The notes under the pieces: generated by a model
What the model was told of the DNA's origin: nothing
Databases searched by the model: none
Seen by the model: the letters and a program-made list of their open reading frames with translations, nothing else
Shown: piece by piece, positions 19,301 through 27,612 of the stretch
How positions within the stretch are numbered: the first letter of the stretch is position 1
Layout: every line of letters begins with the position of its first letter
Assembly (NCBI RefSeq): GCF_029193815.1
Contig: NZ_JARFVC010000032.1
Coordinates: 1 to 47,297 of the forward strand
DNA length: 47,297 bases
Reading direction: 5' to 3'
DNA from: Cytobacillus sp. S13-E01
GTDB lineage: Bacteria; Bacillota; Bacilli; Bacillales; Bacillaceae_L
Program-made: the position numbers and the translations under genes

Positions 19301-19448
19301 TGGACTAATTTCAAAAGGATTGGGTGTAACCGTAATTGGTGGACTAACTAGTTCAACACTATTAACCCTAGTTATTGTTCCGATTGTGTACGAAGGCTTA
19401 ATGAAAGTGAAAAATCGCAGAAAAGGAAAAGCAGAAAAGTCTGCGTAA
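16338..19448 (+). CDS. swrC: RND family efflux transporter (SwrC/YerP-like)
   Basis: 1036 residues of the AcrB/HAE1 type: a first membrane helix (WLLTIIVTVSGLYSGL), a large extracytoplasmic loop, a cluster of helices (about 340-530), a second large loop, and a final cluster (about 860-1025). The proton-relay segment IGRVVDDSIVVIENIF with two adjacent aspartates is intact in the fourth helix region. B. subtilis SwrC (YerP) gives surfactin and acriflavine resistance. No membrane-fusion or outer-membrane partner is encoded next to it, as usual in Gram-positives. The ATG at 16338 follows GGGAGAGG. A YerO-type repressor lies divergent, with operators in the promoter. Confidence 0.92.
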   Translation: MKNIIRFSLKNKLAVWLLTIIVTVSGLYSGLNMKLETIPNITTPLVTVMTIYPGATPEEVADKVTVPIEKRVKNLDGVDIVSSSSFQNASSIQIQYNFDKDMDKAQEEAKEAISGVVFPEGVQAPDVSRLSLNAFPVMSLSIANNEQTLPELTKITEETIVPELEGVEGVASIQISGQQVEEVVLAFNKEKMAQYGLSESTVMNVIKGSNLTFPLGLFTLGDTEKSVVIDGDIATVEDLKAIKIPVMASTNEQMVPDGQRPTGAQPTVIPTVTLGEIATLTGEGKAESISRTNGDTSIGVQIVKSADANTVDVVNAVKVKLNELESNISGLTVTPMFDQGAPIEESVQTMLSKAIFGAIFAMLIILLFLRNVRTTIISVISIPLSLLIAILLLNQLDISLNMMTLGAMTVAIGRVVDDSIVVIENIFRRMSSNDETIRGKQLIVEATKEMFMPIFSSTIVTIAVFLPLGLVGGMIGELFLPFALTIVFALLASLLVAITIVPMMAHSLFKQGVATKHAHDENKQGKLANGYKIVLNWTLNHKWITSGIAVLMLAGSLFLVPIIGVSFLPADEQKMVIATFKPEPGQTLDEVIDIATEAEQFFTARNDVKTVQFSVGGENPMNPGQSNSALFYVEYEADTENFDREKEEVINELKAMTGKGEWGSQDFSGMGSSNAISIQVYGDDMKDIEPVINEIEKIFKSNNSLANVKTSVSDTYEEYTLVADQEKLSQLGLSAAQIGMELSQFGARELVTTVVQEDKELNVYLEVEENNYQDIEDLTNKTITSPLGVEVVIKDVVEIIKGSTSDTISRRDGRIFADVSGEITTKDVAKVSADIQQGVDELDTPANVDITMGGVTEDIAESFTQLGLAMLAAIAIVYFILVITFGGGLAPFAILFSLPFTIIGGLVGLLIAGETLSVSAMIGALMLIGIVVTNAIVLIDRVIHKENEGLSTRDALLEAGATRLRPILMTALATIGALAPLAIGLEGSGLISKGLGVTVIGGLTSSTLLTLVIVPIVYEGLMKVKNRRKGKAEKSA

Positions 19449-19463
19449 ATTAATTATGGTAAG

Positions 19464-19496
19464 AATAGCTCATATCTGAGAGCTATTCTTTTTTTA
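19464..19496 (+). terminator. Intrinsic terminator after yerP
   Basis: AGAATAGCTC (19464-19473) pairs with GAGCTATTCT (19481-19490), followed by T6-7. The MITE-like element begins within 6 bp of the U-tract. Confidence 0.88.
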
Positions 19497-19501
19497 AAGG
19501 G

Positions 19502-19660
19502 TAAGAAAGTATAATTTTTTTACCTGGTATTTGTGGCTAACTTCGATTGTCGCTACCTGACGTGGCGGGTTTTAATCGACGCGCCGATGGGTGGGCGCGC
19601 ATTGCGCTTTTCTTCCCTAGTTTTGGTGGTGTCTAGCTCTAAGCGCCCTTGCGCTTTTCG
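19502..19660 (+). repeat. MITE-like element, copy 2 (5' part, rearranged)
   Basis: Starts TAAGAAAGTATAA directly after the yerP terminator. It has a ttTACCTGG-TTT-GTGGCTA block, the hairpin half GACGTGGCGGGTTTTAATCG (compare 29547-29566), two GCGC-rich blocks and GCGCTTTTC. It appears to be a fusion of two partial copies (a second GTGTCTAGCTC block at 19630). The 51-bp array begins about 120 bp further on. Confidence 0.65.
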
Positions 19661-19780
19661 TATACTATCAGACTTAATATGTTGATCATTTTAGACTTTA
19701 AACGGCATAGATCAAAAATCCTGGCACAAGATACCTTGGTATCGGTGATTTCTAAATGGAGTCGGGTATAAAAAATATAA

Positions 19781-20373
19781 CTCCGCAAAAAATAAAAAAC
19801 GGTAACCAAAAGGGCAGTCTGATGCCCGAAATCTTGAAAAAAATAAAAAACGGTAACCAAAAGGGCAGTCTGATGCCCGAAATCTTGAAAAAAATAAAAA
19901 ACGGTAACCAAAAGGGCAGTCTGATGCCCGAAATCTCGAAAAAAATAGAAAACGGTAATCAAAAGGGCAGTCTGATGCCCGAAATCTCGAAAAAAATAGA
20001 AAACGGTAATCAAAAGAGCAATCTGATGCCCGAAATCGCGAAAAAAATAAAAAACGGTAACCAAAAGGGCAGTCTGATGCCCGAAATCGCGAAAAAAATA
20101 AAAAACGGTAACCAAAAGGGCAGTCTGATGCCCGAAATCTTGAAAAAAATAAAAAACGGTAACCAAAAGGGCAGTCTGATGCCCGAAATCTCGAAAGAAA
20201 TAAAAAACGGTAATCAAAAGGGCAGTCTGATGCCCGAAATCTTGAAAAAAATAAAAAACGGTAATCAAAAGGGCAATCTGATGCCCGAAATCTTGAAAAA
20301 AATAAAAAACGGTAATCAAAAGGGCAGTCTGATGCCCGAAATCTTGAAAAAAATAAAAAACGGTAATCAAAAG
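19781..20373. repeat. Tandem array of eleven 51-bp units
   Basis: GGTAAC/GGTAAT recurs exactly every 51 bp at 19801, 19852, 19903 and on to 20362, giving eleven complete units with partial units at both ends. Each unit has GGTAAYCAAAAGGGCA, a GGGCA-N6-TGCCC hairpin, CGAAAT, a variable CTTG/CTCG/GCG spot, and an A-rich tract. There is no unique spacer, so it is not CRISPR. Because 51 is a multiple of 3, both strands are open over the array (17-residue peptide repeats), but no ribosome-binding site supports translation. A second array of the same unit lies at 36535. Confidence 0.95.
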
Positions 20374-20375
20374 AC

Positions 20376-20453
20376 GTTTTAATCGACGTTCCTCAATACG
20401 GGCGCGCCTTGCGCTTTTCTTAGTTAATTAGAATTTATATCCATAAATTCTAA
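20376..20453. repeat. MITE-like element, 3' part, plus perfect hairpin
   Basis: TTTTAATCGACGTTCC, GGGCGCGCC and TTGCGCTTTTCTTA (ending 20422) match the 3' end of the dispersed element, so the array at 19781 lies inside or between two element halves. A perfect 11-bp stem follows, TTAGAATTTAT/ATAAATTCTAA (20428-20453, 4-base loop). Confidence 0.65.
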
Positions 20454-20494
20454 AAAGCATAAGTGCAACTACGCCTCTATATTCGCCCTTCAGG

Positions 20495-20518
20495 CTCGCC
20501 ACTCGGCGAGTTTTCTTT
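20495..20518 (+). terminator. Intrinsic terminator upstream of the his operon
   Basis: CTCGCC (20495-20500), loop ACTC, GGCGAG (20505-20510), then TTTTCTTT. It would insulate the his operon from transcription through the repeat region. Confidence 0.75.
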
Positions 20519-20586
20519 ATAATGAATCAATTAGGGGAGTGTACAATTGGAAATAATTATCGACCCGTTTGTTTACCGTTTAAGGG

Positions 20587-20615
20587 TTGACGCATACTGA
20601 TAAGGGGTGTAAACT
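20587..20615 (+). promoter_or_regulatory. Promoter of the histidine operon
   Basis: TTGACG (20587-20592), 17-bp spacer, TAAACT (20610-20615). This gives a leader of roughly 125 nt before hisZ. The leader holds a stem GTGTCAGC/GCTGATAC (about 20686-20706) but no T-box signature and no His-rich leader peptide that I can see, so the control mechanism is unknown. Confidence 0.65.
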
Positions 20616-20748
20616 ACAAATAACTTCACCTTATTAGCATATTAGCGAACTAAAGGATGGTTGAAATTTAATAAAACAAAGAGTGTCAGCCACGTCGCTG
20701 ATACGACCACTATATATTGTTAACGTCAATTAAAAGGAAGTGTAAAGA

Positions 20749-21936
20749 GTGTCCAAGTTGTTTATGTTTGAAAAGCCGTTAGGTATGCGGGATACTTTAC
20801 CTGCATTATATGAAACAAAAAAAGAGATACGAGCAAGAATGAGTGATGAAATCGAGAGGTGGGGCTATCAGTTTATAGAAACGCCGACGTTGGAATATTA
20901 TGAAACAATCGGAAGTGCTTCAGCAATCCTTGATCAACAGTTATTCAAATTACTTGACCAACAAGGTCATTCATTAGTACTGCGCCCGGATATGACAGCA
21001 CCAATTGCGAGGGTGGCAGCATCAAGACTTTACCAAGAAGGTTATCCTCTACGTCTTGCGTATGCGGCAAATGTTTTTCGTGCACAGCAACGAGAAGGCG
21101 GTAGACCTGCAGAATTTGATCAAATTGGGATTGAGTGTATTGGTGATGGTACGATTAGTGCAGACGCTGAAGTGATCGCGCTTATGATTGCTTCTTTGAA
21201 AAAAGCAGGGCTAAAGCAATTTACTGTTGCTATCGGACATATTGGCTATGTGAATGCCTTATTTCTTGAGATTGTTGGTAATGAAGAAAGAGCGAATATC
21301 CTACGACGATATCTATATGAAAAAAACTATGTAGGATATCGTGAGCATGTAAAAAGCCTACCGTTGTCATCAATCGATAAACAACGTTTATTACAGTTAC
21401 TTCAATTGCGAGGAGACGAAACGAAAATTTCTGCTGCTAAAGATTTAGTAGAGAGTGAAAATGGACGTGAAATGGTTGATGAAGTAGAAATACTATGGAA
21501 AAACTTGGAGGCTTTTGGGGTTACCGAGCACATCAAGATTGATTTTAATCTAGTCAGTCACATGAGCTACTACACGGGCATTATGTTTGAGGTTTATGCG
21601 GAGAACGTTGGGTTTCTACTTGGAAATGGCGGACGTTACGATCAACTATTTGAAAAGTTTGAACGCAAAGCGACTCAAGCAACCGGCTTTGGTATTCACA
21701 TTGACAGATTAATTGAAGCGCTAGACTCGGTAGAGACGAAAAGTGACATTCATTGTGTTATTTTTAGTGCCGAGCAACGTCTAGACGCAATTCGATATGC
21801 GCAAGAAATAAGAGAACAAGGACAAAGGGTTATTTTACAAGATATCTCAGGATTGAAGGATGTCGATGCGTGCACAAATGCATTTTCTGATATTACTTAT
21901 TTTATTGGGAATAGGCAAAAAAGGGAGGAAGTGTAA
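20749..21936 (+). CDS. hisZ: ATP phosphoribosyltransferase regulatory subunit
   Basis: A paralogue of histidyl-tRNA synthetase without aminoacylation function. It forms a hetero-octamer with short HisG and is needed for HisG activity and for feedback inhibition by histidine. 395 residues. Class II synthetase-like motifs are visible: GMRDTLP near the N-terminus, [13 protein letters not shown] (motif 2 region), and later [27 protein letters not shown]. The GTG at 20749 has AAAGGAAG upstream; it is the first gene of an eight-gene his operon. The presence of HisZ matches the short HisG that follows. Confidence 0.95.
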   Translation: MSKLFMFEKPLGMRDTLPALYETKKEIRARMSDEIERWGYQFIETPTLEYYETIGSASAILDQQLFKLLDQQGHSLVLRPDMTAPIARVAASRLYQEGYPLRLAYAANVFRAQQREGGRPAEFDQIGIECIGDGTISADAEVIALMIASLKKAGLKQFTVAIGHIGYVNALFLEIVGNEERANILRRYLYEKNYVGYREHVKSLPLSSIDKQRLLQLLQLRGDETKISAAKDLVESENGREMVDEVEILWKNLEAFGVTEHIKIDFNLVSHMSYYTGIMFEVYAENVGFLLGNGGRYDQLFEKFERKATQATGFGIHIDRLIEALDSVETKSDIHCVIFSAEQRLDAIRYAQEIREQGQRVILQDISGLKDVDACTNAFSDITYFIGNRQKREEV

Positions 21937-22571
21937 TGGAAGACTTTCTAACAATTGCAATGCCAAAGGGGAGAATATTTGAAGAAGCAGTGGAGCTTTT
22001 ACGCAAAGCAAATTACAAGCTTCCACCCGAATTTGACGGCTCTCGTAAACTGATTATTGATGTCCCAGAGGAGAATATTCGCTTTATTTTAGCTAAACCA
22101 ATGGATGTGACTACATATGTCGAGCATGGTGTTGCAGACCTTGGCATTGCTGGAAAGGACGTCATGCTAGAGGAAGAACGAGATGTGTATGAGGTTCTTG
22201 ATTTGAAAATTAGTCATTGTTATCTTGCGGTTGCTGGTTTACCGGGAGCGAAAATTCGGGATGTCGCTCCAAAGGTTGCAACAAAGTACCCCAATGTAGC
22301 TTCTAGTTATTTCCGCGAGCAAGGTGAGCAAGTTGAAATCATAAAGCTCAATGGTTCTATCGAATTAGCGCCATTAATCGGTCTCGCTGATCGAATTGTC
22401 GATATCGTTTCAACAGGCCGCACGTTAAAGGAAAATGGTCTAGTCGAATTAGAGCATATTGCTGATATAACTTCACGTGTGATTGTAAATCCTGTGAGCT
22501 ACCGAATGAAGGATCAGCGTATTGATGATCTAGTAGAACGACTTTCCAATGTGGTAGATATAATAGAATAA
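21936..22571 (+). CDS. hisG: ATP phosphoribosyltransferase catalytic subunit (short form)
   Basis: Catalyses the first committed step of histidine synthesis, ATP + PRPP to phosphoribosyl-ATP + PPi. 211 residues, the short HisG form lacking the C-terminal ACT-like regulatory domain, consistent with an adjacent hisZ. Visible family segments are [16 protein letters not shown] at the N-terminus, [12 protein letters not shown] in the first domain, and the PRPP-binding-type segment [17 protein letters not shown] near 150. Its ATG shares one base with the hisZ stop (TAATG), giving translational coupling of the two subunits. AGGGAGG lies upstream. Confidence 0.97.
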   Translation: MEDFLTIAMPKGRIFEEAVELLRKANYKLPPEFDGSRKLIIDVPEENIRFILAKPMDVTTYVEHGVADLGIAGKDVMLEEERDVYEVLDLKISHCYLAVAGLPGAKIRDVAPKVATKYPNVASSYFREQGEQVEIIKLNGSIELAPLIGLADRIVDIVSTGRTLKENGLVELEHIADITSRVIVNPVSYRMKDQRIDDLVERLSNVVDIIE

Positions 22572-22602
22572 GTTCCTTTTAAAATAGAAAGGATTGAGAT
22601 AG

Positions 22603-23868
22603 ATGAGAATCCAACGAGTTGCTGGTTCCGTATCTTTAAAACGCTCGTTAGATAGCGGTACGGAAGAACAACGAAAGACAGTGCTGTCGATTATTGAGGA
22701 TGTTAAGAAAAACGGTGATCAGGCCCTTTTAGACTATACTGAAAAATTTGATGGTGTAAAAGTATCACATATAAAAGTATCGGAAATTGAGATTACTGAC
22801 GCATATGAAAAAACTGGTACTGAGATTATAAGTGTAATCCATGAAGCAGCCCAAAACATTCGAGATTTTCATAACCGTCAAGTACGAGAATCATGGATGA
22901 CGATGAAGGAAGATGGAACGATACTAGGACAAAAAATTACTCCACTAGATTCAGTAGGGGTTTATGTGCCTGGTGGCAAAGCGGCCTATCCTTCTTCTGT
23001 TTTGATGAATGTTATTCCAGCACAAGTAGCGGGTGTCAAACGAATTGTGATGACATCACCACCTGGTAAAGATGGAACAATTCCTGCGGGTGTACTGGTT
23101 GCCGCCAATGAGTTAGGTATAAAAGAAATCTACAAGGTTGGAGGGGCTCAGGCTATAGCTGCACTAGCTTATGGTACAGAAACGATCCAACCAGTGGATA
23201 AAATTACTGGACCTGGAAATATCTATGTAGCTTTAGCGAAGAGAGAAGTCTTTGGTGATGTAGCGATTGATATGATCGCCGGTCCAAGTGAAATAGTAGT
23301 TCTAGCGGATGATACGGCACTTGCAAATGAAGTAGCAGCAGATCTGCTATCGCAAGCTGAACATGATGAACGAGCATCTAGTATTCTTGTCACAGCATCA
23401 ATGGAGCTTGCAGAGAAAGTAGCCGTTGAAGTAAAAAAACAATTAGCTACTCTTCCACGAACTGAGATTGCCAAAGCATCGATTGAAGATTTTGGAGCTA
23501 TATATGTTACTGAAGATTTAGAGGAAGCTATAAAAGTGGTTAATGAACTAGCTCCAGAGCACTTAGAAATTATCACAAAAGATGCAATAGAACTCGTCGG
23601 TAAAATTAGACATGCTGGAGCGATCTTTGTCGGTCGTTATAGTTCTGAGCCTGTAGGCGATTACTTTGCAGGACCGAATCATGTCCTCCCAACAAATGGG
23701 ACAGCACGTTTTTCAAGCCCATTAAACATTGACGACTTCGTCAAAAAATCTAGCATCATAGCATATTCTGAAAAAGCAATCAAACAAAACGGCCCCAAAA
23801 TCGCTGCCTTCGCAAGACTTGAAGGCCTAGAGGCACACGCACGAGCCGTGGAGGAAAGACTAAAATAA
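22603..23868 (+). CDS. hisD: Histidinol dehydrogenase
   Basis: NAD-dependent four-electron oxidation of L-histidinol to L-histidine, the last two steps of the pathway; a zinc homodimer. 421 residues. Visible motifs are [36 protein letters not shown], the signature [22 protein letters not shown] (metal and catalytic region), ELAPEHLEI with the catalytic Glu-His pair, and the C-terminal [15 protein letters not shown] that completes the partner active site. The ATG follows AGAAAGGATTGAG in a 31-bp gap after hisG. An unusual hairpin repeat lies between hisD and hisB. Confidence 0.97.
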   Translation: MRIQRVAGSVSLKRSLDSGTEEQRKTVLSIIEDVKKNGDQALLDYTEKFDGVKVSHIKVSEIEITDAYEKTGTEIISVIHEAAQNIRDFHNRQVRESWMTMKEDGTILGQKITPLDSVGVYVPGGKAAYPSSVLMNVIPAQVAGVKRIVMTSPPGKDGTIPAGVLVAANELGIKEIYKVGGAQAIAALAYGTETIQPVDKITGPGNIYVALAKREVFGDVAIDMIAGPSEIVVLADDTALANEVAADLLSQAEHDERASSILVTASMELAEKVAVEVKKQLATLPRTEIAKASIEDFGAIYVTEDLEEAIKVVNELAPEHLEIITKDAIELVGKIRHAGAIFVGRYSSEPVGDYFAGPNHVLPTNGTARFSSPLNIDDFVKKSSIIAYSEKAIKQNGPKIAAFARLEGLEAHARAVEERLK

Positions 23869-23870
23869 GA

Positions 23871-23909
23871 TTCGACATCTTCGTGGAAGGTGTCGAAAGG
23901 TGTCGAAAA
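23871..23909. repeat. TTCGACATCTTC hairpin between hisD and hisB
   Basis: TTCGACATCTTC (23871-23882) pairs with GAAGGTGTCGAA (23886-23897) around a GTG loop, then AGGTGTCGAAAAA follows. It is the same repeat family as the 10631-10694 hairpin. It sits 3 bp after the hisD stop and about 8 bases before the hisB ribosome-binding site, inside the operon. Confidence 0.75.
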
Positions 23910-23927
23910 AATTTATGGAGGTACGAG

Positions 23928-24515
23928 ATGATACGCCAAGCAGCAATCAAACGAAAAACAAATGAAACAGATATAGAGTTGGAGTTTTCGATAGATGGGG
24001 AGGGACACTCGGAGTTAGAGACGGGTGTGCCGTTTTTGACGCATATGCTCGATCTTTTCACGAAACACGGTCAGTTTAATTTAAAGGTGAATGCGAATGG
24101 TGATATAGAGGTTGATGGTCACCATACGACTGAAGATATTGGGATTTGCATCGGTCAAGCCTTAAGAGAAGCGCTTGGTGATAAAAAGGGAATCAAGCGC
24201 TATGGAAATGCGTTTGTGCCGATGGATGAGGCGTTAGCTCAAGTGGTCATTGATTTAAGCAATCGTCCACATTTTGAGTTGAAGGGGGAGTTTCCAAGCT
24301 CACAGGTGGGTACGTTTGACGTAGAACTTGTACATGAATTCCTTTGGAAGGTTGCGCTCGAGGCAAGGATGAACCTGCACGTCATTGTTCACTATGGTCA
24401 TAACACACATCATATGATTGAGGCGGTTTTTAAAGCATTAGGGCGTGCCCTTGATGAAGCAACAATGATTGACCCGCGCATCAAGGGGGTTCCATCAACG
24501 AAAGGAATGTTATAA
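23928..24515 (+). CDS. hisB: Imidazoleglycerol-phosphate dehydratase
   Basis: Dehydrates imidazole glycerol phosphate to imidazole acetol phosphate; a manganese enzyme forming 24-mers. 195 residues, the normal monofunctional length. The metal-binding motifs FLTHMLDLFTKHG, DGHHTTEDIGICIG and HYGHNTHHMIEA with their His/Glu clusters are intact. ATG 23928 is chosen because GGAGGT (23917-23922) is 5 bases upstream; the in-frame ATG at 23883 lies inside the upstream hairpin repeat and would add unrelated residues. hisH starts on the next base after the stop. Confidence 0.96.
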   Translation: MIRQAAIKRKTNETDIELEFSIDGEGHSELETGVPFLTHMLDLFTKHGQFNLKVNANGDIEVDGHHTTEDIGICIGQALREALGDKKGIKRYGNAFVPMDEALAQVVIDLSNRPHFELKGEFPSSQVGTFDVELVHEFLWKVALEARMNLHVIVHYGHNTHHMIEAVFKALGRALDEATMIDPRIKGVPSTKGML

Positions 24516-25151
24516 ATGATTGGCATTATTGATTATGGGATGGGGAATTTGTATAGTGTTAGCAAGGCGTTAGAGCGAATGAATTATGAGTATGTCATTT
24601 CAGACAAGCCTGAGATTTTAAGACAAGCAAAAGGCTTAATCCTCCCTGGTGTCGGTTCTTTTAAAGACGCAATGGCTATTTTAACTGAAACGGGATTAGC
24701 CAGTTTTATAAAAGAGATAACCAATGAAGGTAAACCACTGCTTGGTATTTGTCTTGGGATGCAATTGCTTTTTGAAGAAAGTGAAGAAAATGGAATAACA
24801 AAGGGACTCGGACTTTTATCAGGTCGTGTTACACGCTTTCCTGGTACCGCTGCTAATGGGGACACCTATAAAGTACCACATATGGGCTGGAATGATTTAA
24901 CCTTCCATCACAAATCACCATTATTAGAAGGTGTAGAACAAGGTCACGTGTATTTTGTACATTCCTACTATGTTGATACAACTGATAAAGAAGTTGTTTT
25001 AGCAAGCAGTTCGTATGATGTGGATGTACCTGCTGTTGTCGGAAAAGGTAATGTATTAGGAACGCAATTTCATCCAGAAAAAAGCAGTGAAATTGGTTTA
25101 GCAATTCTACAAAATTATGCTGACATTGTTGAAGGGAGGATAGCCACATGA
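24516..25151 (+). CDS. hisH: Imidazole glycerol phosphate synthase, glutaminase subunit
   Basis: Class I glutamine amidotransferase that makes ammonia for HisF; the heterodimer converts PRFAR to imidazole glycerol phosphate and AICAR. 211 residues. The nucleophile Cys79 sits in [12 protein letters not shown], the oxyanion region PGVGSF is near 44-49, and the catalytic His-Glu pair is in [10 protein letters not shown] near 186. The start is directly adjacent to the hisB stop, and its TGA overlaps the hisA ATG (ATGA). Confidence 0.97.
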   Translation: MIGIIDYGMGNLYSVSKALERMNYEYVISDKPEILRQAKGLILPGVGSFKDAMAILTETGLASFIKEITNEGKPLLGICLGMQLLFEESEENGITKGLGLLSGRVTRFPGTAANGDTYKVPHMGWNDLTFHHKSPLLEGVEQGHVYFVHSYYVDTTDKEVVLASSSYDVDVPAVVGKGNVLGTQFHPEKSSEIGLAILQNYADIVEGRIAT

Positions 25152-25885
25152 GTTCATTTTCAATCTATCCGGCAATTGATATGAGAGGTGGAAAATGCGT
25201 ACGTCTGATTCAAGGTGATTATAGTAAGGAAACGGTTTATGGAGATTCACCTTTTGATATGGCGAAGCTTTTTACAGATGAAGGTGCCCGGTGGATTCAC
25301 ATGGTTGATCTTGATGGTGCCAAGGAAGGAAAGCGTGTGAATGACCATTTTGTTGTAGAGGTTGCTAGGCAACTTAATGCAAAGGTACAAATAGGTGGAG
25401 GTATTCGAACCGAGGAAGATGTCGCTTATTATATTGAAAACGGCATTGATCGGGTTATTTTAGGAAGTGCGGCGATCTCAAACCCTGAATTTGTAAAGGA
25501 TATGTTAAAAAAATACGGTGGAAAAATCGCGATTGGAATTGATGCAAAGGATGGGTATGTAGCAACTGAAGGTTGGTTAAATACTTCTTCAGTAAAAGCG
25601 ACAGAGCTTGGTACTGAATTAGCTGAAGCGGGAGCTGAAGTATTTATTTTTACAGACATCGCAACAGATGGCATGCTATCTGGACCGAATGTTGAGGCTG
25701 TTACAACATTAGCGAAGATAACTGGAAAACAGGTTATCGCATCTGGGGGAGTTAGTTCGATCGACGACATAAAGGTACTTTCACAGTTCGCAGGTTCTGG
25801 TGTCATTGGAGCAATTGTTGGAAAGGCCCTCTACACAAAGCAATTTACAGTCGCTGAAGCAATTCGAGAGGTGGGGACTGAATGA
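25148..25885 (+). CDS. hisA: ProFAR isomerase (HisA)
   Basis: Isomerises ProFAR to PRFAR (an Amadori rearrangement) in a beta/alpha barrel homologous to HisF. 245 residues. The first-strand catalytic aspartate is in [14 protein letters not shown], the phosphate-binding motifs are QIGGGIRT and VIASGGVSS, and the second catalytic aspartate lies in [23 protein letters not shown] precedes the ATG, which overlaps the hisH stop by 4 bases. The 3' end overlaps hisF in the same way. Confidence 0.97.
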   Translation: MSSFSIYPAIDMRGGKCVRLIQGDYSKETVYGDSPFDMAKLFTDEGARWIHMVDLDGAKEGKRVNDHFVVEVARQLNAKVQIGGGIRTEEDVAYYIENGIDRVILGSAAISNPEFVKDMLKKYGGKIAIGIDAKDGYVATEGWLNTSSVKATELGTELAEAGAEVFIFTDIATDGMLSGPNVEAVTTLAKITGKQVIASGGVSSIDDIKVLSQFAGSGVIGAIVGKALYTKQFTVAEAIREVGTE

Positions 25886-26640
25886 TTACGAAACGAATTA
25901 TACCCTGCTTAGATGTAAAAGATGGTCGCGTTGTGAAAGGCATTCAATTTGTAGGACTTCGTGATGCCGGGGATCCAGTGGAGCTTGCGAAATTTTATGA
26001 TCAAGAAAAAGCTGATGAATTGGTATTTCTCGATATTTCAGCTTCACATGAAGGTCGAAAAACAATGGTCGAAGTTGTAGAACAGGTTGCTGCAGAGCTA
26101 GCGATTCCTTTTACAGTGGGTGGAGGAATTAACTCATTAGACGATATGAAGCGCATTCTTCGGGCAGGAGCAGATAAAGTTTCCCTAAATACCGCTGCTG
26201 TTTTAAATCCTGATTTAATTACAGAAGGCGCTGATTTCTTTGGTTCGCAATGTATTGTTGTAGCTATTGACGCGAAATACGATGAAGCGTTAGGGTCATG
26301 GCGTGTGTATACACATGGTGGACGAAATGAAACGGAGTGGGAAGTTGTAGCATGGGCGCAGGAAGTTGTTAAGCGTGGCGCTGGTGAAATCCTATTAACA
26401 AGTATGGATTGTGATGGTGCCAAAGACGGCTTTAATTTACCATTAACAGTTGCAGTTAGTTCGGCCGTTTCGGTCCCAGTAATCGCATCAGGTGGAGCGG
26501 GTAACCCTGAGCATTTTACTGAAGCCTTTACAAAAGGAAAAGCAGATGCGGCATTAGCAGCAAGTATTTTCCACTATAAAGAAACGTCTGTTATTGAAGT
26601 CAAGGATTATTTAAAAAAGCAAGGAGTGAGTGTACGATGA
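25882..26640 (+). CDS. hisF: Imidazole glycerol phosphate synthase, cyclase subunit
   Basis: Cyclase partner of HisH; it uses tunnelled ammonia to form imidazole glycerol phosphate plus AICAR. 252 residues, a beta/alpha barrel. Catalytic Asp is in [16 protein letters not shown], phosphate loops are TVGGGI and IASGGAG, and the second catalytic Asp is in [11 protein letters not shown]. The ATGA overlap with hisA and another with hisIE show tight coupling. Confidence 0.97.
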   Translation: MITKRIIPCLDVKDGRVVKGIQFVGLRDAGDPVELAKFYDQEKADELVFLDISASHEGRKTMVEVVEQVAAELAIPFTVGGGINSLDDMKRILRAGADKVSLNTAAVLNPDLITEGADFFGSQCIVVAIDAKYDEALGSWRVYTHGGRNETEWEVVAWAQEVVKRGAGEILLTSMDCDGAKDGFNLPLTVAVSSAVSVPVIASGGAGNPEHFTEAFTKGKADAALAASIFHYKETSVIEVKDYLKKQGVSVR

Positions 26641-27260
26641 ATCTAGCCTCTGTCAAGTTTGATGAAAAAGGTCTTGTTCCAGCAATCGTCCAAGATGCAG
26701 TAAGTAAAGAGGTTTTAACACTAGCCTATATGAACAAAGAGTCTTTAAAAAAATCTGTAGAATCGAAAGAAACATGGTTTTATAGCCGTTCAAGGCAGGA
26801 GTTGTGGCATAAGGGTGAAACATCTGGGAACACTCAGACGATCGTAGATATGCGTTACGATTGTGATCAAGATGCAATATTGGTCCTTGTAAAACCAGCG
26901 GGACCTGCATGTCATAAAGGGGAATATTCGTGTTTTCATGAATCATTGTTAGGAGCTGAAAAAAGGGAAGTGTCAACTGATCGTTTTGCAATCCTAAATG
27001 AACTTGAAACCATTATTGCACAGCGTGAAACAGAGCTTCCAGAAGGTTCCTATACAACCTACCTATTTGAAGAAGGCGTAGATAAGATTTTGAAAAAGGT
27101 AGGTGAAGAAGCTGCTGAAGTAATCATTGCTGCTAAAAATCGTGATGGTGAAGAGTTAAAATGGGAAGCAGCTGATTTACTGTACCATCTACTTGTATTA
27201 CTTCGAGAGCAAAAACTCCCACTTGATGAAGTGCTAACTGCATTACAGAAACGCAGGTAA
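26637..27260 (+). CDS. hisI: Bifunctional PRA-CH/PRA-PH (HisIE)
   Basis: Fused phosphoribosyl-AMP cyclohydrolase and phosphoribosyl-ATP pyrophosphohydrolase, steps 2 and 3 of the pathway. 207 residues. The HisI domain (about 1-105) has [25 protein letters not shown], and the metal-site cysteines in [12 protein letters not shown] and [11 protein letters not shown]. The HisE domain (about 115-205) has the MazG-like helices [22 protein letters not shown] and [11 protein letters not shown]. It overlaps hisF by 4 bp and closes the operon. Aminotransferase (HisC) and HisN functions are not in this window. Confidence 0.96.
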   Translation: MNLASVKFDEKGLVPAIVQDAVSKEVLTLAYMNKESLKKSVESKETWFYSRSRQELWHKGETSGNTQTIVDMRYDCDQDAILVLVKPAGPACHKGEYSCFHESLLGAEKREVSTDRFAILNELETIIAQRETELPEGSYTTYLFEEGVDKILKKVGEEAAEVIIAAKNRDGEELKWEAADLLYHLLVLLREQKLPLDEVLTALQKRR

Positions 27261-27266
27261 ATAATT

Positions 27267-27287
27267 AAAGGCCGTTTTGGTCTTTTT
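27267..27287 (+). terminator. Short terminator-like hairpin after hisIE
   Basis: AAAGGCC (27267-27273) pairs with GGTCTTT (27279-27285) with one wobble, followed by two more T residues. The MITE-like element starts about 5 bp later. Confidence 0.5.
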
Positions 27288-27291
27288 GAAA

Positions 27292-27452
27292 GATAAGAAA
27301 GTATAAAAGTTTGTACCTAGTTTTAGTGTCTAGCTCCGTGCGCCACCCGGCTCTATGGTATAAGCCAAGCCCTTCCCGAAGGCAAAGAACGCCTTCAGTC
27401 AGGGCTCGTCTTATGCTTGTCGCCGATAGGCGGGCGCCCTGCGCTTTTCTTA
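27292..27452 (+). repeat. MITE-like element, copy 3 (most complete)
   Basis: About 160 bp, starting GATAAGAAAGTATAAAAG and ending GCCCTGCGCTTTTCTTA. The arms nest toward the centre: TATAAG/CTTAT, AGCCCT (27368-27373)/AGGGCT (27401-27406), and GAAGGC (27378-27383)/GCCTTC (27391-27396). It carries the common GTTTGTACCTAG and GTGTCTAGCTCCG blocks. It is non-coding despite open frames through the inverted arms. Confidence 0.8.
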
Positions 27453-27612
27453 TTTGAACTAGCATTATTATCTGGTATAAAAAAGTGGCCGATATTTTAG
27501 TCAGGTTAACCATAAGTCCAGTTCTAAATGTTCCGATAGTCGTCAAATTTATCGCCTACCTAGCCAAAAATCCCAGATGAAATTGGCGCCATTCCCGTAA
27601 GCATCAGGCGGA

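Noticed and set aside
19639-20370. 243-residue minus-strand frame of FGHQ...VTVFYFF repeats
   Set aside because: Same reason; no ribosome-binding site on the minus strand. It stays open in both arrays, so it is mentioned in the findings, but there is no positive evidence of translation.
19781-20373. CRISPR array
   Set aside because: Repeats are contiguous with no unique spacers of constant length, and no cas genes are in the window.
19756-20382. 208-residue plus-strand frame of KIKNGNQKGSLMPEI repeats
   Set aside because: It exists because the tandem unit is 51 bp (a multiple of three). There is no ribosome-binding site, and the sister array at 36535 has stops in the same frame.
20616-20748. 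T-box or His attenuator leader of the his operon
   Set aside because: No AGGGTGG-type T-box sequence, no run of His codons and no terminator directly before hisZ; only a short stem was seen.
23883-23927. Longer hisB N-terminus from ATG 23883
   Set aside because: The extension translates a hairpin repeat; ATG 23928 has a strong ribosome-binding site and gives the family N-terminus.
27265-27546. 93-residue minus-strand frame
   Set aside because: It lies within the MITE-like element, and similar peptide fragments appear at 2968-3186 only because the repeat recurs.
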